This document shows positions 1-6,731 of a stretch of 19,454 bases of DNA, piece by piece. Positions within the stretch are counted from its first letter, which is position 1, and the number at the start of each line of letters is the position of its first letter. The stretch comes from Gammaproteobacteria bacterium. Its GTDB lineage: Bacteria; Pseudomonadota; Gammaproteobacteria; SZUA-229. The position numbers and the translations under genes were made by a program. Location of the stretch: the NCBI GenBank assembly GCA_029880105.1, contig JAOUPA010000019.1, positions 1 to 19,454 of the forward strand, written 5' to 3'. The notes below the pieces were generated by a model. The model was not told the origin of the DNA. It made no database searches and saw nothing but the letters and a program-made list of their open reading frames with translations.

Positions 1-1
1 G

Positions 2-205
2 CATAAGGCCATCATTAAGGCAGCGGATACCATATCGGCGTACCTGAAGTGCCAGATGGAAGTCGATGCGGGCAACACGGATTTCTCCAAAGCCATTGAA
101 GATGTAAAGAGAAAGCTCGATGCGATTGAATTAGCCGAAGTAAAATATTTTCTTGCGCTATTCTCTTCCAGTTATACGCTAACCCTGGATGAGCTTCTGG
201 GATAG
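2..205 (+). CDS. yfbR: 5'-deoxynucleotidase YfbR-like protein, C-terminal end (partial)
   Basis: The reading frame is open from base 2 and stops at TAG 203-205, giving the last 67 residues of a protein that begins outside the window. The piece contains KAADTISAYLKCQMEVDAGN and ends SSYTLTLDELLG. From memory this matches the tail of E. coli YfbR, an HD-domain phosphohydrolase that removes phosphate from deoxynucleoside 5'-monophosphates (E. coli has VKQADALCAYLKCLEE... and ...HLSLDEIS). The HD metal-binding residues would lie upstream and cannot be checked, so activity is inferred from family resemblance alone. The gene converges on the minus-strand yaiL gene across a 61-nt gap. Confidence 0.8.
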   Translation, partial: HKAIIKAADTISAYLKCQMEVDAGNTDFSKAIEDVKRKLDAIELAEVKYFLALFSSSYTLTLDELLG

Positions 206-217
206 GTAAGTAATAAG

Positions 218-235
218 ACGGGTAAAACTTCCCGT
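218..235. terminator. weak hairpin between convergent yfbR and yaiL
   Basis: ACGGG (218-222) and CCCGT (231-235) form a perfect 5-bp stem around an 8-nt loop, 12 nt after the yfbR stop and about 30 nt beyond the yaiL stop. No T-run follows on the plus side. A termination role is suggested only by the position between convergent genes. Confidence 0.25.
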
Positions 236-266
236 GCCCAACTCCGACAGGAATAATTTGATAGTA

Positions 267-812
267 TTACCACATCAAATCATCGGGTATCTTGTGTTCG
301 GCATACGGGTCATTAGCATCAGTTGTGTTTTGCTCTTCGGTAAATAAGACAACACGTTTTTCATTTCTCTGTTGAATCTTTTCGGCGATGGCTTTGGGGA
401 TCAGTTCGTATTGGCCTGTTATGCGCGCGATACCCAGTTTGCCTTCGACAATCTGTTTTTGCATTTCTTTATTGATATAAATACGTTTAACTTTTTTCTG
501 GTGTTCAAAGTTGTAAGCAATTTCACAGCTTGCATCACGTTCGATGCGATTGGTTTGGATTAGCTGGTCGATTTCAGCAGAAATGGCCTTCTGCTTTGCC
601 TGTTCCTGTTTTTTCTGGTTGAGTTCCCGATCGCGTCTGGCTTTGTCCTCAGCAGCCTTCTGTGCCTTGATTTTGGACTCGTCAATAAATTCTATCTTTT
701 TGTTATTGCGTTGTTCCTTTTTCTTTTTATTCTTGTCCTGTTGTGCTTTCTGGACCTGTTGCTTACTGACCAGGCCAGCCTTGAGGAATTGTTCCTGGAA
801 GGGGTTGCTCAT
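267..812 (-). CDS. yaiL: YaiL-like DUF2058 family protein
   Basis: A 181-residue protein starting at ATG 812-810 and ending at TAA 269-267. The N-terminus MSNPFQEQFLKAGLVSKQQV and the C-terminus DPYAEHKIPDDLMW are hallmarks of the DUF2058 family; E. coli YaiL ends almost identically (DPYADFKVPDDLMW). Residues about 20-85 are extremely rich in Lys, Gln, Glu and Arg and probably form a charged coiled coil. The more globular part follows at about 86-165. There is no signal peptide or membrane segment, so it is expected to be cytoplasmic. Annotation transfers call the family nucleoprotein/polynucleotide-associated, but its molecular role is not established. It lies 72 nt downstream of recQ on the same strand and may share its transcript. 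No strong ribosome binding site is visible. Confidence 0.85.
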   Translation of the reverse strand: MSNPFQEQFLKAGLVSKQQVQKAQQDKNKKKKEQRNNKKIEFIDESKIKAQKAAEDKARRDRELNQKKQEQAKQKAISAEIDQLIQTNRIERDASCEIAYNFEHQKKVKRIYINKEMQKQIVEGKLGIARITGQYELIPKAIAEKIQQRNEKRVVLFTEEQNTTDANDPYAEHKIPDDLMW

Positions 813-884
813 TTTGTATGTCTCGTGGTGTCTTTTGTATATGTAAATAATAGTATTTTAAATCAGTTTGCTAACAGGCAGGTA

Positions 885-3017
885 TTATATTGGGATGTTA
901 ATAGATGCCCTAACGCATTGCAGGGTGCCATAATCGAAAGCGCCTTCGAAGGCATCATAGATTGGTTTGAGCTTTCCGCCTTCATTGGCAAAATTCAAAA
1001 AAGCCTTTTGAATAACGATAATTTCATTTTCGCTCAAATCGACCACATGCTGTAATTCTAGCTGGCCCATTTCTATGCACTGCGATAAATGGTTATAGAT
1101 GGTGGTAACCTGAAGCTTGCGGTGTGCGGCAATTTCATCAGCCTTCATGCCGGCACGGAATAGTTGCAGGGTTTCATCGACTGTCTCACTACTGGATTTG
1201 GGGTTAGCAGAGGTGTTGATATGATCGTTGATGACGGCTAAAAACTGCTCTGCATAGGCCTCGAGTTTTTTCTCGCCGACGCCACTCAATTTTGAAAACT
1301 GATCACGTGTCTGTGGCTGGCGTTCAACCATTTCCATCAGGGTAGCATCGTGAAAGATAACATAAGGCGGCACATCGGCTTCATTGGCCAGTGATTTTCT
1401 GCAGATACGCAGTGCCTCCCATAATGCGCTATCGCCGGCTTTAACCGTGTTGTAAGCCTTGCGTCCACGTTGTGTCGATTTCGCCTGTTTGGTTTCCTTG
1501 CGTAAATATAGAGATTGTTCACCGCGTAAAACTGGGCGGCATTCTTCAGTTAAACGTAAATTGCCATGACCTTCGATATCAACCGACAATAAATTCCTGG
1601 CGATGAGCTGGCGAAAGATGCTGCTCCATTGTTTTTTATCCAGCTCTTTGCCGATACCATAGACACTGATCTGGTCGTGGCCGAACTGTCTGATACGATC
1701 CATGTCTTTACCTAGCAGTACATCGATCAGGTAAGCCACGCCAAAACGCTGGTTGGTTTTATATACGCAGGATAGAGCCTTTTGTGCAACCACGGTGGCA
1801 TCCCAGGTTTCAACCGGCGTTAGACAGGTGTCGCAGTTGCCGCAGGGTTCTTCCAGGTGATCGTCGAAATATTTTAAAAGCGCCTGTCGTCGACAGCTGG
1901 TGATCTCGGTAAAACCGAGCATGGATTGCAGTTTGTGATGCTCGACCCTTTTGTGCGCCTCATCGGCCTCTGAGGTTTCCATCATCTGTTTCAGCATAAT
2001 GACATCCTGTAGGCCATACATCATCCACGCTGTTGATGGTAGGCCATCACGACCGGCACGACCGGTCTCCTGATAGTAGGCCTCGATGCTCTTGGGTAAG
2101 TTCAGATGCGCAACAAAACGCACATCGGGTTTGTCGATACCCATGCCGAAAGCGATGGTGGCGACAATGATAAGGCCATCTTCAGTCAGGAAACGGTGCT
2201 GATGCTGTTGTCGAATCTGTGCCGATAAACCTGCATGGTAGGGTAGTGCGGATAAACCTTTTGAGTTTAACCATTCGGCAGTTTGTTCAACTTTTTTGCG
2301 CGACATGCAATAAACAATACCCGCATCTTTTTCATGTTCGTTGAGAATAAAACGCAATAATTCATCTCTGGCATTACCCTGATTTTGTGTAATGCGGTAA
2401 CAGATGTTGGGGCGATCAAAGCTGGAAACAAACAACTCGGCATTTTCCAACGCCAGGCGTTGAATAATTTCCTTGCGCGTTGGTTTGTCAGCCGTTGCAG
2501 TTAGAGCAATGCGCGGGATATGTGGAAAATGTTCATGCAGTACCGATAGCTGGATGTATTCCGGTCGAAAGTCATGGCCCCATTGGGAAACGCAGTGTGC
2601 CTCGTCAATGGCAAACAGTGCAATGGGTGCTCGCTCTAGCAGGTTTAGAAAGCGGCTGGTCATCAAGCGCTCGGGTGCGACATAAAGCATGTCGAGTTCA
2701 CCTAGCAGTAATTGCTGCTCTATATTGCTGGCGGTCACTTCATCAAGTGTTGAGTTTAGAAAGGCAGCATTGACCCCGAGTTGTTGCAGGGCAGCTACCT
2801 GGTCCTGCATTAAAGCAATTAGTGGTGAGATGATAATACCGACGCCTTCTCGGGCTATGGCTGGAATCTGGTAACATAGTGATTTGCCGCCGCCGGTGGG
2901 CATAAGTACGACGGCATCTTTTCCAGAGATAACCTGGTCGATAATATCCCGCTGGTGCTGTCTGAATTCTGAATAGCCGAAGGTGCTATTCAGAATCTGG
3001 AGTGCTTTATCTGTCAC
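885..3017 (-). CDS. recQ: ATP-dependent DNA helicase RecQ
   Basis: A 710-residue superfamily 2 3'-5' DNA helicase of recombination and fork repair. The start is GTG (3017-3015). Visible in order: RecQ motif 0 (FGYSEFRQHQ, about 13-22), Walker A TGGGKS (41-46), the DEAH box followed by CVSQWGHDFRPEY (138-154), SAT-type motif ALTATADKPTR, and motif VI YYQETGRAGRDGLP. A zinc-binding region follows with SCRRQALLKYF and CGNCDTC, then a winged helix, then an HRDC domain (about 520-600, SGVGEKKLEAY). The last roughly 90 residues (AHRKLQVTTIYNHLSQCIEM) look like the HTH_40 extension found at the C-terminus of some RecQ proteins, and explain why it is about 100 residues longer than E. coli RecQ (609). 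An FHA-domain gene ends 26 nt upstream on the same strand and is probably co-transcribed. Confidence 0.97.
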   Translation of the reverse strand: MTDKALQILNSTFGYSEFRQHQRDIIDQVISGKDAVVLMPTGGGKSLCYQIPAIAREGVGIIISPLIALMQDQVAALQQLGVNAAFLNSTLDEVTASNIEQQLLLGELDMLYVAPERLMTSRFLNLLERAPIALFAIDEAHCVSQWGHDFRPEYIQLSVLHEHFPHIPRIALTATADKPTRKEIIQRLALENAELFVSSFDRPNICYRITQNQGNARDELLRFILNEHEKDAGIVYCMSRKKVEQTAEWLNSKGLSALPYHAGLSAQIRQQHQHRFLTEDGLIIVATIAFGMGIDKPDVRFVAHLNLPKSIEAYYQETGRAGRDGLPSTAWMMYGLQDVIMLKQMMETSEADEAHKRVEHHKLQSMLGFTEITSCRRQALLKYFDDHLEEPCGNCDTCLTPVETWDATVVAQKALSCVYKTNQRFGVAYLIDVLLGKDMDRIRQFGHDQISVYGIGKELDKKQWSSIFRQLIARNLLSVDIEGHGNLRLTEECRPVLRGEQSLYLRKETKQAKSTQRGRKAYNTVKAGDSALWEALRICRKSLANEADVPPYVIFHDATLMEMVERQPQTRDQFSKLSGVGEKKLEAYAEQFLAVINDHINTSANPKSSSETVDETLQLFRAGMKADEIAAHRKLQVTTIYNHLSQCIEMGQLELQHVVDLSENEIIVIQKAFLNFANEGGKLKPIYDAFEGAFDYGTLQCVRASINIPI

Positions 3018-3043
3018 GCTTTTTACTGTGTGGTGCTATCGAA

Positions 3044-3415
3044 TTAATCTTTTGAGTAGAAGAGTCCAGGAATCCAGCTTTTTTTGATTTCACGGGTTTT
3101 TTCGTGATTGATTTCATTTTCATCGATGAAGGTAAAAATATTCCAGCCAATGCGTATGTTGTCTTTGTGGTGCAGTTGTTTTTTATCTATTTTTTCTTCA
3201 TTGATATATGAGCCATTGGTGCTGCCAAGGTCCTCGAGAAAATAAATGGTCACGCCTTCATTGTTTACGTCACAGGTAATCTGGGCGTGACTGGTGCTCA
3301 CTTCCAGGTCATCTATTTGTACCTGATTGTCAGCAGATCGACCAAATGTCAGGACAGATTTAATAATGAATTTGTTGGCGACAACGCCTTCTACCGTTTG
3401 TATGATGGATGCCAC
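3044..3415 (-). CDS. small FHA-domain protein
   Basis: A 123-residue protein almost wholly made of one forkhead-associated (FHA) domain, a fold that binds phosphothreonine peptides. The conserved elements are present: FGRS at 24-27, SxxH (S40, H43) and GSTNG at 64-68. N67-G68 and S40 are the usual ligand-contacting positions, so binding looks competent. A short basic tail (about 105-123) follows. No signal peptide or membrane helix is seen. The start is GTG (3415-3413), supported by a good AGAGG Shine-Dalgarno motif about 9 nt upstream on the minus strand. recQ begins 26 nt downstream, so the two probably form an operon. No Ser/Thr kinase gene is in the window, and the phosphorylated partner is unknown. 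Confidence 0.9.
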   Translation of the reverse strand: MASIIQTVEGVVANKFIIKSVLTFGRSADNQVQIDDLEVSTSHAQITCDVNNEGVTIYFLEDLGSTNGSYINEEKIDKKQLHHKDNIRIGWNIFTFIDENEINHEKTREIKKSWIPGLFYSKD

Positions 3416-3523
3416 TTTTCGATGCCTCTAAAACAATACTTTCTGTGCCTGATAAATAAATCCGGGCTGGCTAGTATGACATAGCCATCTGTTTTAAAGT
3501 GAGCACTTTTTCGTGATTGAGAT

Positions 3524-4030
3524 ATGAAGATGGCTGTAACAGAAGAATCAAACCGTGTTTTGGCGCAACAGCTGGGCGATTGCCTGAAAGCAAGGGGGGT
3601 GAAGCTGGCAACAGCAGAGTCCTGTAGCGGTGGCTGGATCGCAAAGACGATTACCGATTTACCGGGTAGTTCAGCCTGGTTTGAGGGGGGTATTGTCTGT
3701 TACAGCAATGAATCGAAACATGATCTGCTGGGCGTATCTGCGGCGACAATTAATGAATTTGGTGCGGTCAGCGGTGAAACGGTGCTCGAGATGACCGATG
3801 GTGCCTTTGAGCGCACAGCGGCGGGTGTGGTGGTGAGTGTCAGTGGCGTTGCCGGGCCTGATGGTGGTAGCGATGATAAACCAGTAGGTACGGTCTGGTT
3901 GAGCTGGGGTAAGCGCGATAAAAGCTCCTATGCGAATGAATTTCACTTTGAAGGTGACCGTGAGGCGGTGCGCCTGCAAGCCGTGGAAGCTGCTTTGAAT
4001 GCAGTGATGGACATAATGCATTGCATGTAA
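3524..4030 (+). CDS. pncC: nicotinamide-nucleotide amidase (CinA C-terminal domain)
   Basis: A 168-residue stand-alone CinA C-terminal domain protein. The family hydrolyses NMN to nicotinate mononucleotide plus ammonia, recycling the pyridine nucleotide released by NAD-dependent DNA ligase. Family signatures are clear: LATAESCSGGWIAKTITDLP (about 29-48, carrying the family serine), AWFEGGIVCYSNESKHDLLG, and VSGVAGPDGGSDDKPVGTVW (about 107-126). Length agrees with the single-domain form; the N-terminal MoaB-like domain of long CinA proteins is absent. The start is ATG 3524 with no strong Shine-Dalgarno; ATG 3530 is an in-frame alternative. cinA/pncC commonly sits directly before recA in gammaproteobacteria. 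Here thpR and one opposite-strand gene lie between them. Confidence 0.94.
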   Translation: MKMAVTEESNRVLAQQLGDCLKARGVKLATAESCSGGWIAKTITDLPGSSAWFEGGIVCYSNESKHDLLGVSAATINEFGAVSGETVLEMTDGAFERTAAGVVVSVSGVAGPDGGSDDKPVGTVWLSWGKRDKSSYANEFHFEGDREAVRLQAVEAALNAVMDIMHCM

Positions 4031-4597
4031 ATGGATTCAGAAACGACATTAGCCAAAAATAAACGTATCTTTCTAGCGCTGTGGCCGGATGAAAATACGC
4101 GCCAGCAACTGGTCGAGGCCCAGAAAAAGATAAAGTCTGATCCGAAATTACGCGCAGCAATGCAATCGGCCAGACTGGTGCAGCCGGATAATCTGCACAT
4201 GACGCTGCATTTTATCGGCTCGGTGCCAGAGGAAGTGGTGCAGTCATTGCAGACCTGCCTGGATGCGGTGCATAGCCAGTCATTCAGCCTGTCGGTAAAA
4301 ACGGCAGGTTGTTTTCCCAAACCCAGGGTGTTCTGGCTGGGCCTGAAAAGCATTCCTCCTGAACTGAATGAACTTGAGCAGATCGCTGCCAGTTGTGTTG
4401 AGCAGTGTGTTGAAGGTTACCGGCGTATCCCATACAGGCCACACATCAGCCTGTTTAGAAAAGTAAAAATCCTGCAGGATCTCGCCGATGTCACTGAAAT
4501 TCGCTGGCAAGTTGATAGTTTTGCGCTGGTGGAGTCTAAAACCTATGCCGAGGGTGTTCAGTATCACGTGCTCAGGAAGTGGTCACTTACCGAGTAG
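4031..4597 (+). CDS. thpR: RNA 2',3'-cyclic phosphodiesterase (LigT/ThpR)
   Basis: A 188-residue 2H-phosphoesterase that opens 2',3'-cyclic phosphates on RNA to 2'-phosphates; the E. coli enzyme was first named 2'-5' RNA ligase. Both catalytic HxT/Sx motifs are present: HMTL at 56-59 and HISL at 138-141, inside the family contexts QPDNLHMTLHFIG and RIPYRPHISLFRK. Length matches the family. The ATG at 4031 directly abuts the pncC stop (TAA 4028-4030), so the genes are probably co-transcribed and translationally coupled. The 3' end overlaps the convergent minus-strand gene by 15 nt (4583-4597). Confidence 0.95.
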   Translation: MDSETTLAKNKRIFLALWPDENTRQQLVEAQKKIKSDPKLRAAMQSARLVQPDNLHMTLHFIGSVPEEVVQSLQTCLDAVHSQSFSLSVKTAGCFPKPRVFWLGLKSIPPELNELEQIAASCVEQCVEGYRRIPYRPHISLFRKVKILQDLADVTEIRWQVDSFALVESKTYAEGVQYHVLRKWSLTE

Positions 4598-4957
4598 CTG
4601 CTCCATTTCTTTTTCTCGGGCAGGGTAAACAAAAACCGCGTGCAGTGGAAAGAGCTCGTTCAGCTTGTCGACATACTGACGCTCGGATTTCTCAACAATA
4701 ACAATCACTTTGCTACTGGGTGAGTATTTTTGCAGGGTTGAGAGCAGTACATCGAGATTGCTGATATTCACACCTGCGTAGTTGTTGCCATAACCATAAA
4801 AAAATTCACAGACGATGAAGTCGGGCTGCTGTTTTTTGAGCAGGCCAATGGCCTTGCGAATCGAGTGGACGCGGTTTTCTGTAATACCGAGCCTTTGATA
4901 AAGCGAACCAAAATTGGGATGCATGTTGGATTCAATGATAGAGAGCAGGCTGGGCAT
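4583..4957 (-). CDS. hypothetical protein resembling a degenerate receiver domain
   Basis: A 124-residue protein without a firm family name. The layout resembles a CheY-like receiver. A beta1-like start LLSIIES is followed by a helix. QQPDFIVCEFF (43-53) aligns with the usual PDLVLLD strand and puts Glu51 where the phospho-accepting Asp should be. Next come a helix (ISNLDVLLSTLQKY), a strand KVIVIVEK (83-90), and FVYPAREKEMEQLL (109-122), which resembles the C-terminal KPF..eeL segment with the conserved Lys replaced by Tyr111. The acidic pair of active receivers is also missing. If the fold is right, it cannot be phosphorylated normally. No output domain is attached. It is convergent with thpR (15-nt overlap) and divergent from recA (218-nt gap). 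The fold is inferred by eye. Confidence 0.75.
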   Translation of the reverse strand: MPSLLSIIESNMHPNFGSLYQRLGITENRVHSIRKAIGLLKKQQPDFIVCEFFYGYGNNYAGVNISNLDVLLSTLQKYSPSSKVIVIVEKSERQYVDKLNELFPLHAVFVYPAREKEMEQLLGK

Positions 4958-4994
4958 ACGGGTTGGGTCAAATTATTCTAGGGGATTATCTGGG

Positions 4995-5009
4995 GTATTA
5001 GTTTAATAC
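4995..5009. promoter_or_regulatory. perfect palindrome in the divergent recA upstream gap
   Basis: GTATTA-GTT-TAATAC is a perfect inverted repeat with 6-bp arms and a 3-bp centre. It lies 38 nt upstream of the minus-strand receiver-like gene and about 170 nt upstream of recA. It is a plausible operator but matches no binding site I know exactly. It is not the CTGT-N8-ACAG LexA box. The rest of the 4958-5175 gap shows no promoter I would defend. Confidence 0.3.
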
Positions 5010-5175
5010 AGGATCGTGCAGGTGGGCGATTACGTTTATGGTATTGCTGATAATGTCTGTAGGAAAAATTAAATCTGGATAAAAGGTAGGCTGCAGGCTA
5101 GGCCATCTGTGGCATCTGTGTGATAATTCCGAAGCTAGAACATGTTGAACCACAATGAATATTCGGGAGTAAATA

Positions 5176-6225
5176 ATGGACGAAAATCGTAAAAAGGCCC
5201 TTGCAGCGGCTTTATCGCAAATTGAACGTCAATTCGGCAAAGGATCTGTCATGCGTCTGGGTGATGAAGGCGCGCTTCCGGGTATCGATGCCGTTTCTAC
5301 TGGCTCACTGGGGCTGGATATCGCTCTGGGTATTGGTGGTTTGCCCAGGGGCCGTGTTGTTGAGATTTATGGCCCTGAATCATCGGGTAAGACAACATTA
5401 ACGCTGCATGCCATTGCAGAAATGCAAAAAATCGGTGGTACCGCCGCTTTCGTTGATGCCGAGCACGCGCTGGATCCAGTATATGCGGGCAAACTGGGTG
5501 TGAACATTGATGAGTTGCTGGTTTCCCAGCCGGATACCGGTGAGCAGGCACTGGAAATCACCGATATGCTGGTGCGTTCGGGTGCGGTGGATATCGTGGT
5601 GGTTGACTCGGTGGCGGCGTTGACCCCTAAAGCTGAAATCGAAGGCGATATGGGTGATTCACATATGGGACTGCAGGCGCGCCTGATGTCACAGGCCCTG
5701 CGTAAGCTCACCGCCAATATCAAGCGTTCCAACACGCTGGTGATCTTTATTAACCAGATTCGTATGAAGATTGGCGTTATGTTCGGTAGCCCCGAGACCA
5801 CTACCGGCGGTAATGCGCTGAAATTTTACTCTTCCGTGCGTCTGGATATCCGCCGTACCGGCGCGATCAAAAATGGTGAAGAGGTGGTGGGCAACGAAAC
5901 CAAGGTCAAGGTTGTGAAGAACAAGGTAGCGCCGCCGTTTAAACAGGCCAATTTTGAGATTCTCTATGGCGAAGGTATTTCACGTGAAGGCGAGCTGATT
6001 AGTATGGGTGTAGATAATAATATTATCGATAAAGCCGGTGCCTGGTATAGCTATAACGGCGACCGTATTGGTCAGGGTAAGGAGAAAGTGCGTGAGTTTC
6101 TCAAGCAGAATCCTGAGATTGCCAACGATATTGAACAGAAATTGCGCGAGATGCTGATTCCAAAACCCAAGGCAAAGTCAGCCGATGATGTCGATGTAGC
6201 TGAGCCTGTGGCAGAAGAGGGTTAA
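5176..6225 (+). CDS. recA: recombinase RecA
   Basis: A 349-residue RecA, the ATP-dependent DNA strand-exchange protein that also activates LexA self-cleavage. The N-terminus MDENRKKALAAALSQIERQF, Walker A GPESSGKT (66-73, same numbering as E. coli), MAW-region residues, strand VDIVVVDSVAAL, INQIRMKIGVMFG, and the L2 segment GSPETTTGGNALKFY are all present. The C-terminal tail is acidic (ADDVDVAEPVAEEG), as in E. coli, where it moderates activity. The ATG is preceded by GGGAG (5165-5169) at 6-nt spacing. recX follows after 20 nt. I searched the 218-nt upstream gap for CTGT-N8-ACAG and found none, so SOS control through a canonical gammaproteobacterial LexA box is not evident. Confidence 0.99.
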   Translation: MDENRKKALAAALSQIERQFGKGSVMRLGDEGALPGIDAVSTGSLGLDIALGIGGLPRGRVVEIYGPESSGKTTLTLHAIAEMQKIGGTAAFVDAEHALDPVYAGKLGVNIDELLVSQPDTGEQALEITDMLVRSGAVDIVVVDSVAALTPKAEIEGDMGDSHMGLQARLMSQALRKLTANIKRSNTLVIFINQIRMKIGVMFGSPETTTGGNALKFYSSVRLDIRRTGAIKNGEEVVGNETKVKVVKNKVAPPFKQANFEILYGEGISREGELISMGVDNNIIDKAGAWYSYNGDRIGQGKEKVREFLKQNPEIANDIEQKLREMLIPKPKAKSADDVDVAEPVAEEG

Positions 6226-6245
6226 TTTAGTCGAGAGTTTTTACC

Positions 6246-6677
6246 GTGGCGGCCAGTGCCAAACAGCTTGCGGTTAGACTGCTTGCCAGACGTGAGCACT
6301 CAGTTGAGGAGTTGCGCCAGAAGCTGGTAAGGCGTGAATTTGATAGTGACGAAATTGCCAGTGCCCTGCTTGAGTTACAGCAGGGTGACTGGCAGTCTGA
6401 TGAGCGTTTCACCGAGGCCTATGTCAGGGCACGCCGATTGAAGGGATACGGGCAGTTACGTATTGCTGCTGAACTTCGGGAACGTGGTGTCAGTGAGCAG
6501 ATTGCTGATCGATATTTGTACACCGATACGGCTATCTGGCTGGAAACGCTGGAACAGGAGTACCAGAAAAAATACCATGGCATCAGATATGAAGATTATC
6601 AGGAGAAGGCCAGGCGCATGCGATTTCTACAGTATCGTGGCTTTTCGATAGACCAGATCAATGAAGTTATTGGTTAG
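6246..6677 (+). CDS. recX: regulatory protein RecX
   Basis: A 143-residue RecX, which binds RecA filaments and limits RecA activity. It is made of tandem three-helix modules. The typical segments are ARREHSVEELRQKLVRREFD (about 14-33), SDERFTEAYVRARRLKGYGQ (about 51-70), and near the end KARRMRFLQYRGFSIDQI. Length fits the family. The first usable in-frame start is GTG at 6246, 20 nt after the recA stop, with only a weak purine stretch ahead. Expression probably depends on read-through from recA, the usual arrangement. Confidence 0.96.
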   Translation: MAASAKQLAVRLLARREHSVEELRQKLVRREFDSDEIASALLELQQGDWQSDERFTEAYVRARRLKGYGQLRIAAELRERGVSEQIADRYLYTDTAIWLETLEQEYQKKYHGIRYEDYQEKARRMRFLQYRGFSIDQINEVIG

Positions 6678-6731
6678 AATAAAATAAATTAAAACAATAA
6701 GATAAATAATTTTATTAAAGCGAAATATTAC

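Noticed and set aside
3671..4353. Minus-strand ORFs of 106-136 residues opposite pncC and thpR
   Set aside because: They lie opposite well-conserved enzymes, have low-complexity or unrelated translations, and no supported starts.
6678..6716. AATAAAAT / ATTTTATT inverted repeat in the recX-alaS gap
   Set aside because: The arms are perfect but entirely A/T in a gap that is almost all A/T, so chance explains it. An AT-rich promoter region for alaS is possible, but no hexamer pair is convincing.
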